Origin: Nocardioides sp.
Lineage (GTDB): Bacteria > Actinomycetota > Actinomycetes > Propionibacteriales > Nocardioidaceae
Assembly (NCBI GenBank): GCA_002729525.1
Contig: PBYI01000033.1
Location: 124,001 to 188,000 of the forward strand
DNA: 64,000 nt
Reading direction: 5' to 3'
Shown here: positions 24,518-33,969 of the stretch, in pieces
Layout of the letters: each line of letters opens with the position of its first letter
Position numbering within the stretch: position 1 is the first letter of the stretch
Program-made: the position numbers and the translations under genes
Notes under the pieces: generated by a model
What the model saw: the letters and a program-made list of their open reading frames with translations, nothing else
Databases searched by the model: none
What the model was told of the DNA's origin: nothing

Positions 24518-25783
24518 GTGCTCCATCGCGCCCCGCGCAAGTCGACGATGTTCATCCTCGCCCTGCTGGTGCTGGTCGTGGTGTCGACCGGGCTCTCCGT
24601 CGCCGTCCCTAGCCGGGCGGGAGCCGACGAGCCCGTCGAGGAGCAGCCGCGAGAGCTCGTGGTCACGGCGGACCACGAGGAGACTGTGCCGAGGATTGAT
24701 GCGCCGTACCACCTTCGGGTCAGCACCGAGGTCGACCTCAGGTCCCTCGCGGGCAGGGCGTGGCGCCTGTATACGGTCGGTGAGGACGGCGACCTCGACA
24801 CCCTGCTCAGGCACGGCAAGTCGATGGTTCTCCCGATGACTGACCCGCGCCACGGCTATGTGGAGGTCGACCACAGAGGACTCGCCTACGGCTCCACGTA
24901 CGCGTACACCTTCGCTCCCCGCGGGAGGACGCCGGAGGGTGAGACCGTTGACGGGGCCGTGGTCACACTCCCCTTCGTCTTCGACGGCCACGCCCAGATC
25001 GCCGCTCGACCCCTTGACCGATCCTTCCTTCCCTACCGCGACGGTGAGAGGGACTCCGCGCGCGTTCGCGTCATCTTCGGCGAGCCGATCGAGAGCGTGA
25101 CGGCGCGGCTGAAGGGGCCCGGGGGGCGATACGTCCATGCCAAGCTCGTCAAGATGCGAGCGAGATCCGCGATCTTCAAGTCCGTGGCGTGGTCGAGATG
25201 GGGCAAGGCCCAGCGGGGACTGCTGCAGTGGAACGTCACCGCATTCGACCGCAACGGCGATCGAGGCACGGCGACGGCGTACGTCCGCGCCCTTCCAGAT
25301 CGTCTGGTCTGGGCGTGGTGGACCCGACGGGCGGAGGCTCGGTCCTCGGTGATCGACAGTGGTGTCGGGTCGTGCTCGGACCTGCGTTACCAACGCACCT
25401 CGGTGCGCTACCTGTCCGCCACCCGTTGTTCGAAGCCGCGCCAGAGTCAGGTGTCGACGGTGAGTGCGGTCAGGCTGCCGAAGAGCGGCGCCAAGGGCTT
25501 CAGAGAGCTGTCGATCAAGGTGAAGGGAAAGCCCGAGCGGCCCGACGCCTACCTCGTGATGTTCCTGATCGATCGGGCGGGCGAGTACCGCAACCGCGTC
25601 CAGCTCGGAGGGGGCTGGGGCCACGATCGCGCGCTCAGGTCGAGGGGGCTCGGCGACTTCGTGCGGACCGACGACACCAGTCCCTACCTGCTGTGGAGCG
25701 CGGGACTATCGGAAGGCAGCCGGTACCGCGTCGACGAGTTCATCGTGAAGGTCAGGCGGCAGGTGCTGGTACGCGCTGGATGA
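24518..25783 (+). CDS. Secreted protein of unknown function, tandem copy 1
   Basis: A 421-residue exported protein from GTG 24518. The signal peptide (basic HRAPRKS, then FILALLVLVVVSTGLSVAV, cleavage about residue 35) is followed by about 385 residues that look all-beta, possibly two immunoglobulin-like repeats and a C-terminal domain. A conserved C-terminal block, SSVIDSGVGSCSDL...SVRYLSATRC, has two Cys that may pair. The paralogue at 25880 shares the start (MLHRAPR), the block (SVIDTSIGRCSRL...LRYLSQTRC) and the ending pattern (PYVVWSTGLTDGARYRV). Its base composition is a little lower in GC than its neighbours. Function unknown. Confidence 0.75.
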   Translation: MLHRAPRKSTMFILALLVLVVVSTGLSVAVPSRAGADEPVEEQPRELVVTADHEETVPRIDAPYHLRVSTEVDLRSLAGRAWRLYTVGEDGDLDTLLRHGKSMVLPMTDPRHGYVEVDHRGLAYGSTYAYTFAPRGRTPEGETVDGAVVTLPFVFDGHAQIAARPLDRSFLPYRDGERDSARVRVIFGEPIESVTARLKGPGGRYVHAKLVKMRARSAIFKSVAWSRWGKAQRGLLQWNVTAFDRNGDRGTATAYVRALPDRLVWAWWTRRAEARSSVIDSGVGSCSDLRYQRTSVRYLSATRCSKPRQSQVSTVSAVRLPKSGAKGFRELSIKVKGKPERPDAYLVMFLIDRAGEYRNRVQLGGGWGHDRALRSRGLGDFVRTDDTSPYLLWSAGLSEGSRYRVDEFIVKVRRQVLVRAG

Positions 25784-25801
25784 GGGTGGAGTTGCCTGTC
25801 T

Positions 25802-25879
25802 CTGACAGAACGCCGGACAGGAGCCGGGCCGGTCTCATAGGGTCGTTCGGCTCCTGTCGTCTCGGAATCCGAGGTACCC
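25802..25879 (+). promoter_or_regulatory. Duplicated leader, copy 2
   Basis: Second copy of the 78-base upstream block found at 24440-24517, gap-free in alignment and about 86% identical by eye. It gives the second gene its own promoter or leader instead of leaving it dependent on read-through from the first. Confidence 0.6.
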
Positions 25880-27211
25880 GTGCTCCACCGCGCCCCGCGC
25901 ACGTCCCTGCCCTCCGGCCGCCGGCTCGGTCCCGGCTCGCTCGTCGCCTCGCTGGCGCTGCTGATGCTCCTCGCGCTGCTGCCGTCGTACGCCGCCCCGG
26001 CGTCCGCGGAGGACCCCGCGCCCGAGGACCCTGCCCCGCTCATCCTGACGTCGGCGTACGACGAGGAGGTCGCATCGATCGGTGGGCCCTACCGGTACGA
26101 GGTCCGGTTCGACCAGGCGCTGAGTGCTCTGCACGTCGTCGTCCGGGTGCGCCCGGTCGAGTCAGACGGCACGCTCGGCGACGAGATTCTGGTGTTCCAG
26201 GACGACCCGGTGCTGCACGAGGACGCGATGTCGGCCGAGATGAACTTTCACAGCGCGACGAGGTTCCTGGACTCCGAGCGCACCTTCGCTTTCCTCGTCA
26301 CCCCGAGCGGGACCACGGTCGGTGGGGACGCCGTGACGGGTCCCGAGGTCGAGCTGCGCTGGACGGATGACACCACGGTCGACGTCGGGATCAGATCCGT
26401 GACCCCGGAGTTCTACCCGGAGCTCGACGGCCGACAGGACACCGCGCTCGTCGCTCTCCTCGTGCGTGAGGATCTCGGTTTCCTGCGCCTGCATCTGGTC
26501 GACCCCGCCGGACGGGTCGCGGCCGGGGCCGACGTCGGCCGCGTCCATCGGCGCGCCGGGATCCACCGCTTCCGCGTGAGGCTCGCGGCGCGCGCGCTGA
26601 GGCGCGTCGAGTCGGGGACCTACTACTGGCGCGCGGAGGTGGCCGACAACTACGGCCACCGAGCGGTCGTCAGGGAGCCCATCGAGGTCCACGCCGGGAA
26701 GGTGGGCTGGATCCCGGCCCGGGTCAAGATCAGCGGCGCCCGGAGCGTGATCGACACCTCGATCGGCCGGTGCTCGCGGCTGATGAACCGCAAGGGAACC
26801 CTGCGGTACCTCTCCCAGACCCGCTGTCGGGTCGGGAATGAGAGTCAGGTCATCGCGCTGCAAGGCGCCCGGATCCCGCAGGCGATCGGTAAGCGCTACC
26901 GCCGTCTGGAGATCGAGACGTGGGGCGGTCGCGAGAACCGCCGCGGCTATCTCGTCTCGTTCGTCGTCGACAAGTCCGGCAAGTACCGCCAGCGCACGGT
27001 GATGCGAGGCCCGATCAACAGGGTCGTCGCCCAGCACCGCCTTCGACTGAAGGTGGCGAAGCCTCGCTCCTACGTCCGTTACGACGACCGCGGGCCGTAC
27101 GTCGTGTGGAGCACAGGGCTGACCGACGGCGCCCGGTACCGGGTGAAGCAGTTCGTCGTGACGGTCGAGTACTGGGACTGGACGGGCGAGGGGCCGATCC
27201 CGTCGCGCTGA
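25880..27211 (+). CDS. Secreted protein of unknown function, tandem copy 2
   Basis: A 443-residue exported protein from GTG 25880. The signal peptide has SLVASLALLMLLALLPSYA as its core and is cleaved near PASAEDP. The mature part aligns with the product of the gene before it along the whole length: ILTSAYDEEVASIGGPYRYEV corresponds to VVTADHEETVPRIDAPYHLRV there, and the Cys-bearing blocks match. Sequence divergence between the copies is high in the middle, so the duplication is old or the copies have specialised. No enzymatic motif is seen; an adhesin, cell-wall or matrix role is possible but not supported by a specific motif. Confidence 0.75.
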   Translation: MLHRAPRTSLPSGRRLGPGSLVASLALLMLLALLPSYAAPASAEDPAPEDPAPLILTSAYDEEVASIGGPYRYEVRFDQALSALHVVVRVRPVESDGTLGDEILVFQDDPVLHEDAMSAEMNFHSATRFLDSERTFAFLVTPSGTTVGGDAVTGPEVELRWTDDTTVDVGIRSVTPEFYPELDGRQDTALVALLVREDLGFLRLHLVDPAGRVAAGADVGRVHRRAGIHRFRVRLAARALRRVESGTYYWRAEVADNYGHRAVVREPIEVHAGKVGWIPARVKISGARSVIDTSIGRCSRLMNRKGTLRYLSQTRCRVGNESQVIALQGARIPQAIGKRYRRLEIETWGGRENRRGYLVSFVVDKSGKYRQRTVMRGPINRVVAQHRLRLKVAKPRSYVRYDDRGPYVVWSTGLTDGARYRVKQFVVTVEYWDWTGEGPIPSR

Positions 27212-27294
27212 GACCGGTTCGGTCACCGCACTGACCCCGACGCGTCGGGCGGGTGGGGAAACCCGCTCGACGCGCCCGGCACAATGGGTCGGTC

Positions 27295-30200
27295 ATGTCC
27301 GCGCCCTCCTCGACGTCCGGTCCCGACGGAGCCGCCCCCGATCCGGGGTCCTCACCCGACCCGTCCCGCGAGCCCTCCACCGAGCCGTCGTCCGAGCTGG
27401 CGATCACCTACCCGCCCGACCTCCCGGTCAGCGCCCGCCGTGACGACATCGCGGCGGCGATCCGCGACCACCAGGTCGTCGTGGTGGCCGGCGAGACCGG
27501 TTCGGGCAAGACGACCCAGCTGCCGAAGATCTGCCTCGAGCTCGGTCGGGGCCGCGGTGCCGGGAAGGGCGGCCTGATCGGGCACACCCAGCCCCGCCGG
27601 ATCGCGGCGCGGTCGGTCGCGGAGCGGATCGCGTCCGAGCTCGGCACCGAGGTCGGTACGCCGGACGCGCCGGTCGGCTACCAGGTGCGGTTCACCGACA
27701 CCACCTCGAAGGCCGGCCGGGTCAAGGTGATGACCGACGGCATCCTGCTCGCCGAGCTGCCGCGCGACCGCGACCTCGCGAAGTACGACACGATCATCGT
27801 CGACGAGGCGCACGAGCGGAGCCTCAACATCGACTTCCTGCTCGGCTACCTCAAGCAGCTGCTGCCGCGCCGTCCCGACCTCAAGGTCGTCATCACCTCC
27901 GCGACCATCGACGTCGAGCGCTTCTCCGAGCACTTCGCCGACGCCGACGGCAACCCCGCCCCGGTCGTCGAGGTGTCGGGCCGCACCTACCCCGTCGAGG
28001 TCCGCTACCGGCCGCTGGCCGACCCCGAGACCCTCGACGAGGACGGCGAGCCCGTCTCCCGCGACCAGACCGAGGGCGTCGTCGACGCCGTCCGCGAGCT
28101 GTGCGCGGAGGGCCCCGGCGACGTGCTGGTGTTCCTGCCCGGCGAGCGCGAGATCCGCGACACCGCCGAGGCCCTGGAGCCGCTGTCGCAGGGCCCGCGC
28201 GGCTTCGAGATCCTCCCGCTGTTCTCGCGGCTCTCCGCCGGAGAGCAGCACCGGGTCTTCGCCTCCCACACCGGCCGCCGCGTGGTGCTGTCCACCAACG
28301 TCGCCGAGACGTCGCTGACCGTCCCCGGCATCCGGTACGTCGTCGACACCGGCGTCGCGCGCATCTCGCGCTACTCCGTGCGCACGAAGGTGCAGCGCCT
28401 GCCGATCGAGGCGATCAGCCAGGCATCGGCCGCGCAGCGCTCGGGTCGCTGCGGTCGCGTCGCCCCCGGCATCGCGATCCGGCTCTGGTCGGAGGAGGAC
28501 CACGAGTCGCGTCCGGAGTTCACCGAGCCGGAGATCCTGCGCACCAACCTCGCCTCGGTCATCCTCCAGATGGCCTCGCTCGGCCTCGGCGACGTCGCCC
28601 GGTTCCCGTTCGTGGAGCCGCCCGACCGTCGCAACGTCTCCGCCGGCGTCCAGCTGCTGGAGGAGCTCAACGCCGTCCGCCTCGGCGACGGCGCGCCCCG
28701 GCACTTCGACGCGATGGACCAGAGGGGCGGCCAGAAGAGCGGCCCGCAGGGCGGCCAGCACGGCGGTCACCGGCATCCCGGCCCCCGCCTCACCAAGCTC
28801 GGCCGTCGCCTCGCCCGCCTCCCGATCGACCCGCGCCTGGGCCGGATGATCCTGGAGGCCGAGCGGCTCGGCGTCGTCCGCGAGGTGCTCGTCATCGCCG
28901 CGGCGCTGTCGCTGCAGGACCCGCGCGAGCGCCCGGCCGAGCAGCGCGCCCAGGCCGACCAGCAGCACGCGCGGTTCAAGGTCGAGGGCTCCGACTTCCT
29001 CTCCTGGCTCGCGCTGTGGGCCTACCTGTCCGAGCAGCGTCGCGAGCTGTCGGGCAGCGCGTTCCGGCGGATGTGCAAGCGGGAGTACCTCAACTACCTG
29101 CGCGTGCGGGAGTGGCAGGACTTCGAGTCCCAGCTGCGCAGCGTCTGCAAGGAGATGCGCATCGAGCTCGGCCCGCGGATGCGCGGCGACGGCGACCAGA
29201 CCGACGGCGACGGCGTCCACCAGGCGCTGCTGTCCGGCCTGCTCAGCCATGTCGGCCTGCTGGAGCCGCGGGAGAAGTCCCACCCGGGCCAGAAGCGCGA
29301 CCGGCGTCCGGGCCCCCGGGAGTACGTCGGCGCCCGCGGCGCGCGGTTCGCGATCTTCCCCGGGAGCGGGCTGCACCGCCAGAACCCGACGTACCTCATG
29401 GCCGGCGAGCTCGTCGAGACCAGCCGCCTGTGGGCCCGCCAGAACGCTGCCATCGACCCGGTCTGGGCCGAGCGGCTGGGCGCCCACCTGGTCAAGCGCA
29501 CCTACTCCGAGCCGCACTGGTCGAAGAAGCGCGCCAGCGTCGTCGCCTACGAGCGCGTCACGCTGTACGGCGTACCGCTGGTGGCCGACCGGATGGTCGC
29601 CTTCGGCAAGGTCGACCCCGAGCTCAGCCGCGAGCTGTTCATCCGCGAGGCGCTGGTCAACGGCGACTGGCACAGCCGGCAGAAGTTCCTCTCCCGCAAC
29701 CGCGAGCTGCTCGCCGAGGCGGCCGAGCTGGAGCACCGCGCCCGGCGCCGCGACATCGTCGTCGACGAGGGCACCCTCTTCGACTTCTACGACGCCCGCA
29801 TCCCCGCCGACGTCGTCAGCGGCGCCCACTTCGACGCGTGGTGGAAGGACGAGCGACGTCGCAACGGCGACCTGCTCACCTTCGACCCGGCGATGCTGAC
29901 CCGCGACACCGCCGACGAGGTGCGCGAGGCCGACTTCCCGACGCGCTGGCAGTCCGGCTCGGTCGGGGCGGGGGAGGACGGCGGCTTCCCGATCTCCTAC
30001 CACTTCGCGCCCGGCGCGGCCGACGACGGACTCACCATCGACGTGCCCGTCGCGACGCTCAACCGGGTCGGCGACGACGACTTCTCGTGGTCGGTGCCCG
30101 GGCTGCGCGAGGAGCTGGTCACCAGCCTGATCCGCAGCCTGCCGAAGAACCTGCGGGTGTCGTTCGTGCCCGCGCCCGACAAGGCCCGGGAGTTCCTGCG

Positions 30201-31314
30201 CGACGTGCCGCCGGGGGACGAGCCGCTGCTCGACTCCCTGGAGCGTTGGTGCCGCGCCATGGCCGGCGTGGTGGTCCCGCGCGAGGCGTGGGACTGGTCG
30301 AAGGTCGCGCCGCACCTGCGGCCGACGTACCGCGTGGTCGACGAGCGGGGCCGCGAGCAGGCCCGAGGCAAGGACCTCGGCGCGCTCAAGGAGCCGCTGC
30401 GCGGGCAGGTCGAGGAGGCCTTCACCGACCTCGCCGGCGACGTGGGGCTGACCGCGACCGGGCAGACCTCCTGGACGTTCGGGACGGTGCCGGACGAGGT
30501 GACCGAGCTGCGCGCCGGCCACGAGGTGACCGTGCACCCCGGGCTCGTGGATGAGCTGCCCGCCGGCACCGTGGGGCTGGCGGTAAGGGCGACGGCCGAC
30601 GAGGCGGCGGCCCACCACCGGCGCGGCGTACGCCGCCTGCTCGAGCACGCTGTCCCGGACCCGACGCGCGCGCTGGTCGACGGGCTCTCCAACACCGAGA
30701 AGCTCGCGCTGGCCGGCACGCCGTACGCCGGGGTGGCCGACCTGCTGGCCGACTGCCGGCGCGCGGTGCTGGCCGACGTCGTCGACGCCCGGCCGGCGGT
30801 CCGCGACGAGGCGGGGTTCGCGGCGCTGGTCGAGGTCGCCCGGCGCGACCACGAGGCGTCCGTGCGGGCCGTGCTCCGCGACCTGCTGACGGTGCTCGGG
30901 CGCTGGCGCGAGATCGACAAGGCGCTCAGCGGGCGGGTCGAGATGACCCAGCTGCCGGCCGTGACCGACCTCCAGGCCCAGCTCGCCCGGCTGGTGCCGG
31001 CCGGGTTCGTGGGCGAGGCCGGGGCCGCCCGGCTGCGTCGCTACCCGACGTACCTCGCCGCCATGACCGCGCGCCGTGGCCAGCTCGACGAGCCCGGAGG
31101 CGTGGGTCGCGACCGGCGCCTGCACGACCAGGTCGCGGCGCTCCAGGACGCCTGGCAGCACCGCCTCGACGCGCTCCCCGAGGGCGCCGTGCCGGACGAG
31201 CGGGTGCGGCGGGTGCGCTGGATGCTGGAGGAGCTCCGGGTCTCGCTGTGGGCCCAGCAGCTCGGCACCGACGGCCCGGTGAGCGACCAGCGGATCCGCA
31301 AAGCGCTCGGCTGA
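27295..31314 (+). CDS. hrpA: ATP-dependent DEAH-box RNA helicase HrpA
   Basis: A 1339-residue DEAH helicase. Walker A GETGSGKTTQLPK (about residues 65-77), QPRRIAA (motif Ia), DEAH box VDEAHERSLNIDF (about 169), SATID (motif III), the second RecA half with NVAETSLTVPGI, and motif VI QRSGRCGRVAPG. Then the helicase-associated, OB-fold and long C-terminal DUF3418 domains typical of bacterial HrpA (about 1300 residues). In E. coli HrpA remodels mRNA and rescues stalled ribosomes. ATG 27295 was chosen from the family; the first 40 residues are a low-complexity Ser/Pro extension. A 19-bp perfect palindrome follows 5 bases after its stop. Confidence 0.95.
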   Translation: MSAPSSTSGPDGAAPDPGSSPDPSREPSTEPSSELAITYPPDLPVSARRDDIAAAIRDHQVVVVAGETGSGKTTQLPKICLELGRGRGAGKGGLIGHTQPRRIAARSVAERIASELGTEVGTPDAPVGYQVRFTDTTSKAGRVKVMTDGILLAELPRDRDLAKYDTIIVDEAHERSLNIDFLLGYLKQLLPRRPDLKVVITSATIDVERFSEHFADADGNPAPVVEVSGRTYPVEVRYRPLADPETLDEDGEPVSRDQTEGVVDAVRELCAEGPGDVLVFLPGEREIRDTAEALEPLSQGPRGFEILPLFSRLSAGEQHRVFASHTGRRVVLSTNVAETSLTVPGIRYVVDTGVARISRYSVRTKVQRLPIEAISQASAAQRSGRCGRVAPGIAIRLWSEEDHESRPEFTEPEILRTNLASVILQMASLGLGDVARFPFVEPPDRRNVSAGVQLLEELNAVRLGDGAPRHFDAMDQRGGQKSGPQGGQHGGHRHPGPRLTKLGRRLARLPIDPRLGRMILEAERLGVVREVLVIAAALSLQDPRERPAEQRAQADQQHARFKVEGSDFLSWLALWAYLSEQRRELSGSAFRRMCKREYLNYLRVREWQDFESQLRSVCKEMRIELGPRMRGDGDQTDGDGVHQALLSGLLSHVGLLEPREKSHPGQKRDRRPGPREYVGARGARFAIFPGSGLHRQNPTYLMAGELVETSRLWARQNAAIDPVWAERLGAHLVKRTYSEPHWSKKRASVVAYERVTLYGVPLVADRMVAFGKVDPELSRELFIREALVNGDWHSRQKFLSRNRELLAEAAELEHRARRRDIVVDEGTLFDFYDARIPADVVSGAHFDAWWKDERRRNGDLLTFDPAMLTRDTADEVREADFPTRWQSGSVGAGEDGGFPISYHFAPGAADDGLTIDVPVATLNRVGDDDFSWSVPGLREELVTSLIRSLPKNLRVSFVPAPDKAREFLRDVPPGDEPLLDSLERWCRAMAGVVVPREAWDWSKVAPHLRPTYRVVDERGREQARGKDLGALKEPLRGQVEEAFTDLAGDVGLTATGQTSWTFGTVPDEVTELRAGHEVTVHPGLVDELPAGTVGLAVRATADEAAAHHRRGVRRLLEHAVPDPTRALVDGLSNTEKLALAGTPYAGVADLLADCRRAVLADVVDARPAVRDEAGFAALVEVARRDHEASVRAVLRDLLTVLGRWREIDKALSGRVEMTQLPAVTDLQAQLARLVPAGFVGEAGAARLRRYPTYLAAMTARRGQLDEPGGVGRDRRLHDQVAALQDAWQHRLDALPEGAVPDERVRRVRWMLEELRVSLWAQQLGTDGPVSDQRIRKALG

Positions 31315-31318
31315 GGGA

Positions 31319-31377
31319 TAGTCCCTCACGCAAATCAAGCCTTGAGGCGCCTTGAGCGTGATTTGCGTGAGGGACTA
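31319..31377. terminator. Perfect 19-bp stem after hrpA
   Basis: TAGTCCCTCACGCAAATCA (31319-31337) and its exact complement (31359-31377) flank a 21-base loop that holds two copies of CCTTGAG. It begins 5 bases past the hrpA stop. A stem this long and perfect is more than a terminator needs and may be a repeated extragenic element. Confidence 0.75.
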
Positions 31378-31421
31378 CCGGCCGCAGGTCGCAGCGCAGT
31401 CCCGCGACGTACGGTGGGCCG

Positions 31422-32021
31422 GTGCCCCACGACCGCCCGCACCACCGACCGATGACCCGCCCGGCGGGGTCGTTCGACGCGTTCGAGGGCGGCCCCGACC
31501 CGGCGCTGGTCCAGGAGGCCGCCGACCGGGCCGCCGAGGTGCTGGTGCGTGGTGCCCGGGAGAGCGGCGACGACGCGGTGGCCGACCGGCTGCTGCACCT
31601 CGCCGACACCGAGGGCATCGAGGCGATCGCCGAGGTCTGGTCGGGCTCGCCGGCCGAGTCGGTCGCGGGCTGCCTGTGGCGGCTCTACCTCCTGCGCTCC
31701 TGGGTGCACGCCGACCCGGTGCGCGTGGCGCGCGAGTTCGACGCCGGCCGCCGCCGCGCGCCGGTCGCCGAGGTCGTCGCCGGGGTCGCCGACCCGCCCG
31801 GACCCGACGAGCTGCGTGCCATGGTCGACACCGTCCTGCGCGGACTCGCGGCCGGTGAGCTCGCCGACGTGCTGCTGCGGGCCGCCGCGTTCGCCCGGGT
31901 CGTCGCCACCGGCCGCGCCGGGCTCGCCGACGCCGAGGACGACGACGTACGCCGCATGCTCGGCCTCTCCGAGCAGCTCGAGGCCGCGGGCCACCTGGAG
32001 CTCGCCGGCCGCCTGCGCTGA
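31422..32021 (+). CDS. Helical protein of unknown function
   Basis: A 199-residue, Ala- and Leu-rich, probably all-alpha protein. It has no signal peptide and no transmembrane helix. The stretch WSGSPAESVAGCLWRLYLLRSWVHADP and the later DELRAMVDTVLRGLAAGELADVLL look like conserved helices, but I recognise no family. GTG 31422 or ATG 31452 (10 residues later, MTRPAGSFDAFEGG) are both possible starts. It lies between HrpA and a 427-base gap before the lipoprotein gene. Confidence 0.65.
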   Translation: MPHDRPHHRPMTRPAGSFDAFEGGPDPALVQEAADRAAEVLVRGARESGDDAVADRLLHLADTEGIEAIAEVWSGSPAESVAGCLWRLYLLRSWVHADPVRVAREFDAGRRRAPVAEVVAGVADPPGPDELRAMVDTVLRGLAAGELADVLLRAAAFARVVATGRAGLADAEDDDVRRMLGLSEQLEAAGHLELAGRLR

Positions 32022-32448
32022 GCGCGGGTCGCCGCGAGCAGCGCCGGCCGGGCCGGGAGACGCGCCCGGGCGGCCTGGGACCCGCGAATGCATGGCGTGA
32101 GATCACGCACCCCGAACGCCCTTCCGTAGGCGTCGGAGCGGACTACAGTTGCTGGTCGAGCACGTCGGGCCGCGGCAGCCCCGGGTCCCACAATAAGCCG
32201 CTACGAGCGGCCACGCGCCGTGAGGCGCTCCCGGTCCGGCGTGCTCGACACCGACCAGCACCGGCCGGAAGCCGGTCCGGTGCCGGCCTGCTGCCCGCCG
32301 TGGGAGCCCGCCGCGGCACGCCGTCGCGTGACAGCCAGGTTTCGCGCATCCGACGCGTCGGTACGCTGACCGGGCCGGGCGCGCCCTCCCCGTGTCGCGC
32401 CGAGTCCCCGTCGCCCGGCGGGGAAGACGTCCGACGAACGACGAAGAG
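32022..32448 (+). other. 427-base gap with a structured candidate RNA or leader (32150-32283)
   Basis: No convincing ORF. Inside it TGCTGGTC+GAGCACG (32150-32164) pairs with CGTGCTC (32240-32246) and GACCAGCA (32253-32260), enclosing two short hairpins: GCCGCT-acg-AGCGGC (32197-32211) and GCGCC-gtga-GGCGC (32215-32228). Immediately after, GCACCGGCCGG-aag-CCGG-t-CCGGTGC (32258-32283) makes a strong hairpin that shares GCA with the outer stem, so the two folds compete. It lies 166 bases before the lipoprotein start. It matches no RNA family I can name (not 6S, SRP, tmRNA, RNase P or 6C by inspection). Confidence 0.4.
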
Positions 32449-33936
32449 GTGAGCCGAGCGTTGCGCGCACTGGTGCTCCGCGACCGCGCGGTCCGACTGG
32501 CGGGAGCGGCCCTCGCCACCACCCTGGCCCTGAGTCTCGCCGCGTGCAGCGGCGACGACCCCGACGCCTCCCCGGGCAGCGGCGCGACCGACGGTGCGAC
32601 GAGCAGCACCGACGAGCCGGCGCCCGACACCCCCACCGTGCCGCCCGGCGAGCAGGTCGAGCTGACCTTCGGCGTCTTCGGCACCGAGGCCGAGGTGGCG
32701 GCGTACCAGGACGTCGTCGACGCCTACAACGCCCAGGCGACCAGCGTCGAGGTCACCCTCCGCTCGTGGCCGACCCGCGGCCGGCTGCTCAAGGCGCTCG
32801 AGGGCCCTGCCGAGCAGCGGCCCGACGTCTACCTGCTCAACCGGCGCGACCTCGGACGGGTCGTCGACGACGGTGTCAACCGGTCGCTGTTCGGCCTGCT
32901 CCAGGCCCGCGACATCAGCTACGGCGACGGCTTCTCGCAGCGCTCGATCGCCGCGTTCTCCGCGCAGGACGACCTCCAGTGCATCCCGTACGGCGTCTCG
33001 CCGATGGTCATGTACTACAACCCCGACCTCGTCGACTTCGCCGACATGCGTGAGCGTGGCCTGCCCGCGCCCGACGAGGAGCTCGACTCCTGGGACTGGC
33101 AGGAGATGGCCGCGGCCGTCCGGTACGCCGTCCGCAAGCACCCGCGCGCCCGCGGCATCAGCATCAGCCCCGACCTGGAGAGCCTCGCGCCCTTCCTGTA
33201 CGCCGGCGGCGGCCAGGTGTTCGAGGGCGACCCGCCCACCAGCCTCAACTTCTCCGACGGCACCAACGTCGACACCCTCGCGCAGGTGCTGCCGCTGCTG
33301 CGCAACCCCAACCTGACCCTCAGTGACGACCAGCTCGCCAAGGCCGACCCGGTCACCTGGTTCGAGCGCGGCCGCCTCGCGATGGTCGAGGGCTACCGCT
33401 CGCTCACGCCGCGGCTGCGCGAGGTGCGCGGTCTGCACTTCGACGTGCTGCCGATGCCCAGGCTCGACACCGACGCGACCGTCGGCGAGCAGGAGGGTCT
33501 GTGCGTGTCCCCGGGCCCCAAGGTCCAGCCGGCCGCCGACTTCCTGGTCTACGCGATCTCCGACGAGGGCATGAGCACGATCGCCGAGACCGGGTACGTC
33601 GTGCCCGCGTCGCTCGGCGTCGCCCGCTCGGAGTCCTTCCTCCAGCCCGACCAGCAGCCCATGCACGCGGGCGTCTTCAACGCCGCGGTCGACGACATCC
33701 AGCTGCTGCCGATCGCGCCGCGGCTCAAGCGCGCCGAGGCCCTCGTCGCCGACGACCTCGACCTGCTGCTGCACGCGCCGGTGATCGGCGACCTGCAGTC
33801 CGTGACCGAGCGGATCGACGAGACGTCGCGGTCGGTGCTCGACCCCGAGTACGTCCCGGAGGACGAGTCGACCGACGGGGCGAGCCCGACCGACGACGCG
33901 TCACCGTCGGACGGGGAGACCAGCAGCGACGGCTGA
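32449..33936 (+). CDS. Solute-binding lipoprotein (ABC-type, sugar-like)
   Basis: A roughly 495-residue extracellular substrate-binding protein of the SBP type 1/UgpB class. The signal peptide ends in a lipobox, LSLAAC, with Cys33 if translation begins at GTG 32449. Thr/Asp/Ser-rich linkers follow it and end the protein. The fold is indicated by LTFGVFGTEAEVAAYQDVVDAYNAQ at the start, IPYGVSPMVMYYNPDLVDF (hinge) and FERGRLAMVEGYRS. GTG 32392 and TTG 32461 are alternative starts. No permease or ATPase gene is adjacent, so it is an orphan receptor or works with a transporter elsewhere. Confidence 0.85.
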   Translation: MSRALRALVLRDRAVRLAGAALATTLALSLAACSGDDPDASPGSGATDGATSSTDEPAPDTPTVPPGEQVELTFGVFGTEAEVAAYQDVVDAYNAQATSVEVTLRSWPTRGRLLKALEGPAEQRPDVYLLNRRDLGRVVDDGVNRSLFGLLQARDISYGDGFSQRSIAAFSAQDDLQCIPYGVSPMVMYYNPDLVDFADMRERGLPAPDEELDSWDWQEMAAAVRYAVRKHPRARGISISPDLESLAPFLYAGGGQVFEGDPPTSLNFSDGTNVDTLAQVLPLLRNPNLTLSDDQLAKADPVTWFERGRLAMVEGYRSLTPRLREVRGLHFDVLPMPRLDTDATVGEQEGLCVSPGPKVQPAADFLVYAISDEGMSTIAETGYVVPASLGVARSESFLQPDQQPMHAGVFNAAVDDIQLLPIAPRLKRAEALVADDLDLLLHAPVIGDLQSVTERIDETSRSVLDPEYVPEDESTDGASPTDDASPSDGETSSDG

Positions 33937-33969
33937 CCGGCGGCTGACCGGCGTACGACGGGGCGGCCG

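Noticed and set aside
27352..31338. 1328-codon open frame antisense to hrpA
   Set aside because: It only mirrors the GC-rich codons of the helicase gene and shows no domain; hrpA has full motifs on the other strand.
32022..32448. Identification as 6S RNA, SRP RNA, tmRNA or RNase P RNA
   Set aside because: None of the core signatures of those RNAs is present; listed only as an unnamed structured region.
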